Shown here: piece by piece, positions 23,488-28,589 of the stretch
Position numbering within the stretch: position 1 is the stretch's first letter
Layout: each line of letters begins with the position of its first letter
Assembly: GCA_035294465.1 (NCBI GenBank)
Contig: DATGKW010000190.1
Location: forward strand, 1 to 28,589
Direction of reading: 5' to 3'
DNA: 28,589 nucleotides
Source of the DNA: Paraktedonobacter sp035294465
GTDB lineage: Bacteria; Chloroflexota; Ktedonobacteria; Ktedonobacterales; Ktedonobacteraceae
Translations under genes and position numbers: made by a program
The notes under the pieces: generated by a model
Told to the model about the DNA's origin: nothing
Database searches by the model: none
The model's input: the letters and a program-made list of their open reading frames with translations, nothing else

Positions 23488-24633
23488 TCAAGCGTCAGGA
23501 CCTTTAACTTCGCGCCTCAGTCGCTCAACATCGGGTTTGGGCGCGTTGCGCATACGATAACCTTTCAGATTGTGGATACGGCGTAATTCGCCGATCAGAA
23601 CATCCAGATTGAGGACGAACTCTTTCTCCGGGGCCGGACCAAGCGAATCAACTGCGGCGTCACCACCCAGAAGCTGGTGAATACATGTTGAAGCGCAGCA
23701 GGCCATGGCATCTAGATTGTATCCTCCTTCCTGAATCATGATCACGCGCCCATCGCAAAGCAGGTCCGCCAGATCAAGAATGATCTTGTTCAGATGGAAG
23801 AAAGCCGGAGTCGAGAGATACATCTGTCCCAGAGGATCGGTAAAATGGGCGTCGAAGCCTGCCGAGACGAGAATCAACTGCGGCTCAAAACGATCCGCGA
23901 GCGGCGCCATAACCTGGCGAAAGATTGCTTCATAGGTGCCGTACTCGGTGGTCGCGGGCAGTGGAACGTTGACCGTTGTGCCAAAACCTGGCCCGGCTCC
24001 GCGCTCGTCAGAGAGGCCGGTGCCTGGATAAAAAGGAGCCTGATGAGTTGAGAAGTACAGGACGTGCGGATCTTCATAGAAGGCGTCCTGGGTGCCATTC
24101 CCATGATGCACATCGTAATCAATGATCATGACCCGCTCAAGGCCGTGTTTCTCAATCGCATAACGCGCGGCGATGGCTACGTTGTTGAACAGGCAAAAGC
24201 CCATCGCGCTATCTGCCAGCGCATGATGGCCCGGCGGGCGCACCAGACAATATGCGTTATTGATCTTCCCTGCGATGAGAGCGTCGATAGCGGTCAAGGG
24301 TGCTCCGGCGGCGTGGATGGCTGCTTCATAGGATCTGGCTGAAACGTAGGTATCGGTCGCAAAGAAGCGTGTTTTGCGCCCGCTCTCGGCTTCTAGGCGA
24401 GCGGTTCGCTCGGCTGCGTGTTCGACGCGTCGAATATAGGCTGGCGTATGGATCAGAGCTAACTCCTCTTCGCTGGCTGCGCGTGGGGTCAGTTGAACCA
24501 GTCCCTCACGTTCCAGCCAGTTCAGGGCCTTTAATGTCTCCATCACTCTGCGCACCCTCTCCGGTTGTTCAGGATGGTCGGCAGGAGTGAGATGCTCTAA
24601 GAAGATTGGATCGTAGACTAGGGCTGTCGTCAT
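23488..24633 (-). CDS. Histone-deacetylase-family (AcuC/HDAC-like) amidohydrolase
   Basis: A 381-residue zinc amidohydrolase of the arginase/deacetylase fold. The motifs are complete: LVRPPGHH with H136 and H137, DYDVHHGNGTQ with zinc ligands D174 and H176, STHQAPFYPGTG, SAGFDAH with zinc ligand D261, and EGGYN with catalytic Y305. Relatives remove acetyl groups from protein lysines (such as AcuC on acetyl-CoA synthetase) or from polyamines. Which one applies is not decided by the sequence. Its ATG overlaps the TGA of sucD (ATGA), so it is translationally coupled to succinyl-CoA synthetase, and an acetyltransferase follows. This context favours a role in reversible acylation of metabolic enzymes. 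Confidence 0.93.
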   Translation of the reverse strand: MTTALVYDPIFLEHLTPADHPEQPERVRRVMETLKALNWLEREGLVQLTPRAASEEELALIHTPAYIRRVEHAAERTARLEAESGRKTRFFATDTYVSARSYEAAIHAAGAPLTAIDALIAGKINNAYCLVRPPGHHALADSAMGFCLFNNVAIAARYAIEKHGLERVMIIDYDVHHGNGTQDAFYEDPHVLYFSTHQAPFYPGTGLSDERGAGPGFGTTVNVPLPATTEYGTYEAIFRQVMAPLADRFEPQLILVSAGFDAHFTDPLGQMYLSTPAFFHLNKIILDLADLLCDGRVIMIQEGGYNLDAMACCASTCIHQLLGGDAAVDSLGPAPEKEFVLNLDVLIGELRRIHNLKGYRMRNAPKPDVERLRREVKGPDA

Positions 24634-25520
24634 AGGCGCTCTCTTCGTAGTTTCGACAGGGCCTCCTCGACCAGAACGGGTATGTCGAAAATGGTGTCGG
24701 CCACGGGCACGCCGGCAGCTTGCAACGCTGCTACTTTGCCCTGGGCCGTACCGGTATTGCCTGAAATGATCGCACCGGCGTGCCCCATGCGCTTGCCAGC
24801 AGGAGCCGTGCGCCCGGAGATAAATGCGACGACCGGTTTTTTCATCGATGCTTTGATATATTCGGCCGCGTCCTCTTCGTCACTGCCACCGATCTCGCCA
24901 CACATCACTACCACCTGCGTTTGCGGGTCGGTCTCGAACATCTTGAGATAGTCGGTGAAGGTTGAGCCTATGATCGGATCGCCGCCAATACCGATGCAGG
25001 TAGATTGGCCGATACCGGCCTCGGTCAGCAGCGAGACGACCTCGTAGGTGGCTGTACCCGAACGAGAGATAAAGCCAACAGGACCGGGTTGAAAGATCTG
25101 GTAAGGAATAATGCCGATCTTGCCAATGCCTGGAGTACACATACCTGGGCAGTTAGGACCGATCAGTCTTGCGCCATACTCGCGTACAACGAGCATGGCG
25201 CGTGTCATATCAATCACGGGAATATTCTCAGAGATGCACACAATCAGCTTGATTCCGGCGCTGGCAGCTTCCATGATTGCGTCGGCGGCTCCGGGGGCGG
25301 GAACAAATATACATGAAGCGGTAGCTCCGGTCTGCGCAACGGCTTGCTTCACCGTATCAAACACCGGCAGTCCCTCGACGGTCATGCCGCCCTTGCCAGG
25401 AGTCACGCCGCCCACCAGATTTGTGCCAGCGTTTTTCATATTGCGCGTATGAAATTGTCCTTCGCGTCCGGTGATGCCCTGAACGATAACGCGTGTATCT
25501 TTATTAAGTAAAATGCTCAT
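24630..25520 (-). CDS. sucD: Succinyl-CoA synthetase alpha subunit
   Basis: A 296-residue subunit that forms succinyl phosphate and succinyl-CoA in the citric acid cycle together with SucC. The CoA-binding N terminus has GITGREGQFHTRNM and GGVTPGKGG; IGPNCPGMCTPG follows. The phosphohistidine is in KRMGHAGAIISG, the family active-site loop. Length is normal. I start at the ATG at 25520, which gives the family N terminus (MSILLNKDTRVIVQG) and has GAGGGG about 11 bases upstream; an extra 29 codons upstream are open but run into the sucC end. It lies 23 bases after sucC, and its stop overlaps the start of the deacetylase gene. Confidence 0.96.
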   Translation of the reverse strand: MSILLNKDTRVIVQGITGREGQFHTRNMKNAGTNLVGGVTPGKGGMTVEGLPVFDTVKQAVAQTGATASCIFVPAPGAADAIMEAASAGIKLIVCISENIPVIDMTRAMLVVREYGARLIGPNCPGMCTPGIGKIGIIPYQIFQPGPVGFISRSGTATYEVVSLLTEAGIGQSTCIGIGGDPIIGSTFTDYLKMFETDPQTQVVVMCGEIGGSDEEDAAEYIKASMKKPVVAFISGRTAPAGKRMGHAGAIISGNTGTAQGKVAALQAAGVPVADTIFDIPVLVEEALSKLRRERL

Positions 25521-25543
25521 ATTTTCGTTTTCCCCTCTACACT

Positions 25544-26683
25544 TCAGTTTCGTGCCTCGACGGCTGCGACGACCTTCTGCGCACCGTCGCGCATGTCTCT
25601 GGCCCATTCCAGACCGGCGTCCTTTAGCATCGCCTTACCCTCTTCGGCTCCCGTACCTGAGAGACGAACCACGATGGGCATACCGTGGGGCAGGTGGGCC
25701 TGGGCCTGGATCACGCCGCGCGCGACTTCTTCGCCACGCGTGATACCGCCGAAAATATTCACCAGGATGCCCCGCACATCGGGGTCGCTGGCTACGAAAC
25801 GTAGCGCTTTCTCCATCACTTCAGCTTTCGCGCCTCCACCGATATCCAGGAAGTTCGCGGGTTTGCCGCCCGAACGAGCCACCATATCCAGCGTGGTCAT
25901 TACCAGACCTGCGCCATTGCCGATGATCCCGATATCTCCATTCAGCTTCACGTAGGTCAGCCCTTCCTGTTTGGCACGGAACTCCAGGGGATTCGACTCT
26001 TCTGGCTCTGCCCAGGAGGCATATTCTTTCTGGCGATACAGGCCGTTATCATCGATCACAATCTTTGCATCGGCGGCCAGTACTTGCCCATCATGGGTCA
26101 GGACGAGGGGGTTAATCTCGGCGATATTGGCATCGCTTTCAATAAAAGCTTTAGCCAGTGCTGTCAGGATCGCGCCTCCCTTGCTGATGACTATGGAGGG
26201 CAAACCGGCGCGCGCCAGGATATCGCGGGCCTCGAAGGGCCGCAGGCCGCTGCGCATATCGATAACGTGTTTAATAATCTTTTCAGGGCTGGTCGCGGCC
26301 ACCTCTTCGATATCCATGCCGCCTGCCCTGGAAACCATAATGACAGGAGCCTGGCTTTTGCGGTCGATGATAATGCCCATGTAATATTCTTCTGCAATAT
26401 CGAGCATAGAAGTGACCAGAACCTTTTCGACCTTTAATCCTTTGATATCCATACCCAGAATTTGCGAGGCAACTTCGCGTGCCTCCTCTGGAGTGCGGCC
26501 AGGTTTCACTCCACCAGCCTTGCCACGACCTCCTACATAAACCTGGGCTTTGACCACTACCGGGCCGCCCAGCTCGCGCGCGATTGCTTCGGCCTCTTCC
26601 GGCGTAGTTGCTACCTTGCCTGGCATTACCGGGATGCCGTAGCGTGCCAGAATATCTTCTGCCTGATACTCGTGGATTTTCAC
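25544..26683 (-). CDS. sucC: Succinyl-CoA synthetase beta subunit
   Basis: A 379-residue ATP-grasp subunit that binds the nucleotide and pairs with SucD. The N terminus KIHEYQAEDILARYGIPV is typical. KAQVYVGGRGKAGGVK lies in the ATP-grasp fold, AEINPLVL in the metal site, and LNGDIGIIGNGAGLVM, NFLDIGGGA and VNIFGGITRGEEVA form the C-terminal ligase part. I start at the GTG at 26683, which gives the family N terminus and has AAGGAGAG about 9 bases upstream; the open frame continues 27 codons further without a ribosome site. First gene of the sucC-sucD-deacetylase-GNAT operon, with a strong promoter about 170 bases upstream. Confidence 0.96.
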   Translation of the reverse strand: MKIHEYQAEDILARYGIPVMPGKVATTPEEAEAIARELGGPVVVKAQVYVGGRGKAGGVKPGRTPEEAREVASQILGMDIKGLKVEKVLVTSMLDIAEEYYMGIIIDRKSQAPVIMVSRAGGMDIEEVAATSPEKIIKHVIDMRSGLRPFEARDILARAGLPSIVISKGGAILTALAKAFIESDANIAEINPLVLTHDGQVLAADAKIVIDDNGLYRQKEYASWAEPEESNPLEFRAKQEGLTYVKLNGDIGIIGNGAGLVMTTLDMVARSGGKPANFLDIGGGAKAEVMEKALRFVASDPDVRGILVNIFGGITRGEEVARGVIQAQAHLPHGMPIVVRLSGTGAEEGKAMLKDAGLEWARDMRDGAQKVVAAVEARN

Positions 26684-27043
26684 GGTAAAAAGCTCTCCTT
26701 TGAGTGTATACAATATGTCGCATTGCATGCCTGAATGGTCAGATGCGGTCAGCGGGGCATACAATTGTGATCGATGGCTTCTTTCCCGCCAAGTGGCAAA
26801 ACTGGCGCTGCCAGAAACGGGATTTCAGGAAGTCTTACATAATCTCTGGCATCATTATATGCTTCCTACTGGCAAGCGTCAATGAAAGAGTGCTTCTGCG
26901 ACATTGTTGAAATAGGGAGAAACTGGGCGGAACGATTGCTTGCTTTGATCGTCTAATATAGAGGGTGATCTACTATTATCACTTTCAAAAGAAACGCAAG
27001 AATACGAACTTGTATGAACAATGGATGCCTGGGGGAAAAATCA
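26684..27043. other. Intergenic region upstream of sucC
   Basis: 360 bases without a gene, between divergent sucC and the membrane-anchored protein gene. It holds the minus-strand promoter at 26854-26882 and the long sucC leader. On the plus strand there is only a weak TTGCTT/TATAGA pair (26936-26962). Short open frames here have no ribosome sites. Confidence 0.6.
26854..26882 (-). promoter_or_regulatory. Near-consensus promoter of the sucC operon
   Basis: On the minus strand TTGACG (complement of 26877-26882), a 17-base spacer and consensus TATAAT (complement of 26854-26859). Transcription would begin near 26847, leaving a leader of about 160 bases before the GTG at 26683. Confidence 0.8.
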
Positions 27044-28063
27044 ATGTCGAAGCAGTTATCGGATACGCCTTTGCACCCGGAAGAGCAAATAGCTTCTTCA
27101 ACGACCAGCAGTTTGCCAGTGATAGAGAAAAAGAAAGGGCCGTCGGTTTTCTGGCCCTGGTTGGGGGGATTGCTGGTTGTGGGGGTAATTATTGTGGGGG
27201 TTGTGGCATATTCTGCCTGGAACTGGCTCAATAATCTTCAAATTGGTGCAGGTGTCACTCAAACTTCAACTGCTCTATCCACAGTGAAAGTGCAGCGCAG
27301 TGCTATATATGCAGATCTTGCGATAAATCTGGTCAATGTACAATATGCAACATCCTTCAGTGACGATCTTATCCATGCAGGTCCGGCCACTGTTCGCGTG
27401 ACTTTAAGCGTGAACAACCCTACGGGCAATGATATTGCTATTGCTTACTATGATGTTGCTCGTTTGCTGGTGCCAGGTCAGCAGCCAATCGCGCCAACTA
27501 ACCTGAACCTTGCGGCCTCTGTAGCCGCCGGCAAGACCTCTACTGGCTGGATCGATTTCCCGGTTGCTAAGAATACCGCTCTCGCTTCTCTGAAACTCCA
27601 GCTTGGCAACGCTGCGACCAACGAGCTGCTGGTGACGATTCCGGTAAGCGGGCCATATGACGCCGGTCAGTATAGCGATCACCTGTATCATACCTCGTTG
27701 ACGGTCGATTACTATTTTGAGGGGTATCTCCTGGTCTATCATTTGAATAGTGTTGATGTGCGCAATTCCTACGATGGGGCAGAAACCAGAGCAGGTCAAC
27801 AGTTTTATGTGCTGAATTTTACTGTAGATAATCCCAACGGCATTACAGTATCACCTGGTTATGGCTATGATTACATTCGCCTTGTTGTGCATGGGAGCCT
27901 TGTTACCCCGAAAGACAACACGCTCCCCTATGGTTTTAAGGCTGGCTCCCACGACGTCAGCGGCCATGTGACCTACGCCACATCACCGAACATGCATAGC
28001 CTGAACGTCGAGTTTTTGTTCCAGCTAAGTGAGGGTGGGACTACTTATTCAGTCTCTTTGTAG
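27044..28063 (+). CDS. Membrane-anchored protein with two beta-sandwich-like domains, unknown function
   Basis: A 339-residue protein with a cytoplasmic tail of about 33 residues, a single membrane helix at about 35-57 (WLGGLLVVGVIIVGVVAYSAW), and an outside part of some 280 residues. Within it, NLVNVQYATSF, VRVTLSVNNPTGNDIAI and YDVARLLVPG, then later YVLNFTVDNPNGITVSPG, resemble the repeated strands of DUF4352/telokin-like domains in surface proteins. This suggests two such domains in tandem. No catalytic motif is seen. I start at the ATG at 27044 with GGGGG 8 bases upstream; an ATG at 27014 is in frame but has no ribosome site. A large palindromic element begins 21 bases after the stop. 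Confidence 0.8.
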   Translation: MSKQLSDTPLHPEEQIASSTTSSLPVIEKKKGPSVFWPWLGGLLVVGVIIVGVVAYSAWNWLNNLQIGAGVTQTSTALSTVKVQRSAIYADLAINLVNVQYATSFSDDLIHAGPATVRVTLSVNNPTGNDIAIAYYDVARLLVPGQQPIAPTNLNLAASVAAGKTSTGWIDFPVAKNTALASLKLQLGNAATNELLVTIPVSGPYDAGQYSDHLYHTSLTVDYYFEGYLLVYHLNSVDVRNSYDGAETRAGQQFYVLNFTVDNPNGITVSPGYGYDYIRLVVHGSLVTPKDNTLPYGFKAGSHDVSGHVTYATSPNMHSLNVEFLFQLSEGGTTYSVSL

Positions 28064-28084
28064 TTATTGGCGTTTGCCTCGCCG

Positions 28085-28213
28085 AAGGTTCCTGCGTAAT
28101 AGACGGAGGGTGGTGCGCGAAACAAGCAATTCGCGCACCACCCTCCGTCTATTACGCGGCACAGGTGCGAGCACAAGGCCGCGGCAGAATTCGGACGTAC
28201 TCTCAGGAACCTT
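28085..28213. repeat. Nested perfect inverted repeat, mobile-element- or RNA-hairpin-like
   Basis: The inner arms 28094-28121 and 28130-28157 are exact reverse complements over 28 bases around the 8-base loop ACAAGCAA. Directly outside the left arm lies AAGGTTCCT (28085-28093); its reverse complement AGGAACCTT lies at 28205-28213, separated from the right arm by 47 bases. The inner arms are GC-rich and would form an exceptionally stable hairpin or cruciform. There is no T run, so this is not a classic terminator, though it could protect or end the upstream mRNA. It could be a small non-autonomous mobile element. Confidence 0.9.
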
Positions 28214-28398
28214 GTCCTGAATCTGGCGAAAGACATAGCCTGGCTACTGTGTGCTGGATCAGAAAGGAAACAGGAGTGAATAAGCCATCTCAAGAGAGAT
28301 CAGACATACTTCAAAATAGATGAAGAGAATTCTAACAATAAAAGAGGAATAGGCCGCGCTGAATAAAACACTGATTTCGATAGAGAATTTACAAAAAG

Positions 28399-28427
28399 TT
28401 GACTTTGTAAAGGGCCGCCGGTATAAT
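28399..28427 (+). promoter_or_regulatory. Consensus promoter of the gene at the right edge
   Basis: TTGACT, a 17-base spacer and TATAAT, followed by a purine-rich start region. The best promoter on the plus strand of the window. Confidence 0.8.
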
Positions 28428-28572
28428 ATAGACGAGAGACGATTTACTGTTCATGAAAAGTCTATCCTCCACGGATATTCCTGAAGGAACAGGTACATCG
28501 TACCTTACTTACCCTGGTGATCCTTCTGGCAAGTACGATCTATCTTTTTCACTTTTTGTGCAGGAGGTTCTC

Positions 28573-28589
28573 ATGTCAACCCACGATTC
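28573..28589 (+). CDS. Start of a gene running off the window
   Basis: Only five codons (MSTHD) are visible. The ATG at 28573 has AGGAGG 6 bases upstream, the strongest ribosome site nearby, and a consensus promoter 150 bases upstream. An ATG at 28453 is in the same frame, with 40 open codons leading into this start, so a longer N terminus is possible. That stretch is AT-rich at third positions, unlike the coding DNA of the window, so I prefer 28573. No product can be named. Confidence 0.6.

Larger units (their letters stand above)
28064..28572. other. Intergenic region with palindromic element and promoter
   Basis: 509 bases with no convincing complete gene. It contains the nested inverted repeat (28085-28213), an AT-rich stretch (28260-28395), a consensus promoter (28399-28427), and a leader of about 140 bases ahead of the gene at the window end. 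The leader includes the small hairpin AGGTAC/GTACCT (28491-28505). Confidence 0.6.

Noticed and set aside
26700..26910. Short plus-strand open frames upstream of the membrane-anchored protein
   Set aside because: Overlap the sucC leader and promoter, lack ribosome sites and look random.
28094..28157. The 28-bp palindrome as a Rho-independent terminator
   Set aside because: No T run follows either arm on either strand; the stem is also far longer than usual.
28045..28293. Small minus-strand open frame over the palindrome
   Set aside because: It exists only because the palindrome lacks stops; no ribosome site and no family resemblance.
1..28589. tRNA, rRNA, CRISPR arrays, transposase genes, prophage genes
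   Set aside because: Looked for on both strands; no cloverleaf, rRNA-like stretch, regularly spaced repeat array or transposase/integrase protein was recognised.

Overview
The window looks like chromosome of a moderately GC-rich, Gram-positive-like environmental bacterium. The lipoproteins, FtsX-type exporters, secreted Cys-rich proteins, KGG stress protein and LuxR-type two-component pair are most reminiscent of Chloroflexota of the Ktedonobacteria type. That taxonomic guess is inference from gene content; there is no rRNA or marker set to confirm it. I saw no tRNA, rRNA, CRISPR array, phage or complete insertion sequence.

Layout. 1-2571: a small membrane protein (-) diverges from a DUF3267-type membrane zincin (+), followed by an Fpg/MutM DNA glycosylase with an unusual loop insertion. 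A lipoprotein (-) overlaps the end of fpg tail to tail. 2855-4088: larB (nickel-pincer cofactor biosynthesis), with two perfect palindromes in its linker, then a KGG-repeat stress protein. 4157-11110 (-): a three-gene ABC export operon, permease-ATPase-permease, with two paralogous ~1000-residue FtsX-like permeases and an ATPase carrying an AbrB-like tail. 11259-11798 (-): a membrane-anchored peptidoglycan-binding protein. 12159-14734 (+): a Cys-rich secreted protein with a strong terminator, then a secreted SGNH/GDSL hydrolase. 14857-18154 (+): a LuxR-type response regulator and its tightly coupled membrane histidine kinase. 18155-18290 (-): a truncated hicB antitoxin relic that keeps its promoter and ribosome site. 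18433-19281 (-): a lipoprotein. 19508-22606 (+): an NDUFA9-like NAD(P)-binding protein and a GAF-PAS-class III nucleotide cyclase. 22601-26683 (-): sucC-sucD-HDAC-like deacetylase-GNAT, apparently one operon from a near-consensus promoter. 27044-28063 (+): a membrane-anchored protein of unknown function. 28085-28213: a 28-bp perfect inverted repeat nested in a 9-bp one. The window ends in a strong promoter and the first codons of another gene.

How the genes work together. The clearest functional units are the exporter operon, the response regulator/kinase pair (stop and start one base apart), and the succinyl-CoA synthetase/deacylase/acetyltransferase operon. The last joins acyl-CoA production to enzymes that could add and remove acyl groups. 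The most interesting candidates for something undescribed are that operon, the AbrB-like domain fused to the ABC ATPase, the large palindromic element near the right end, and the insertion in the kinase dimerisation hairpin.
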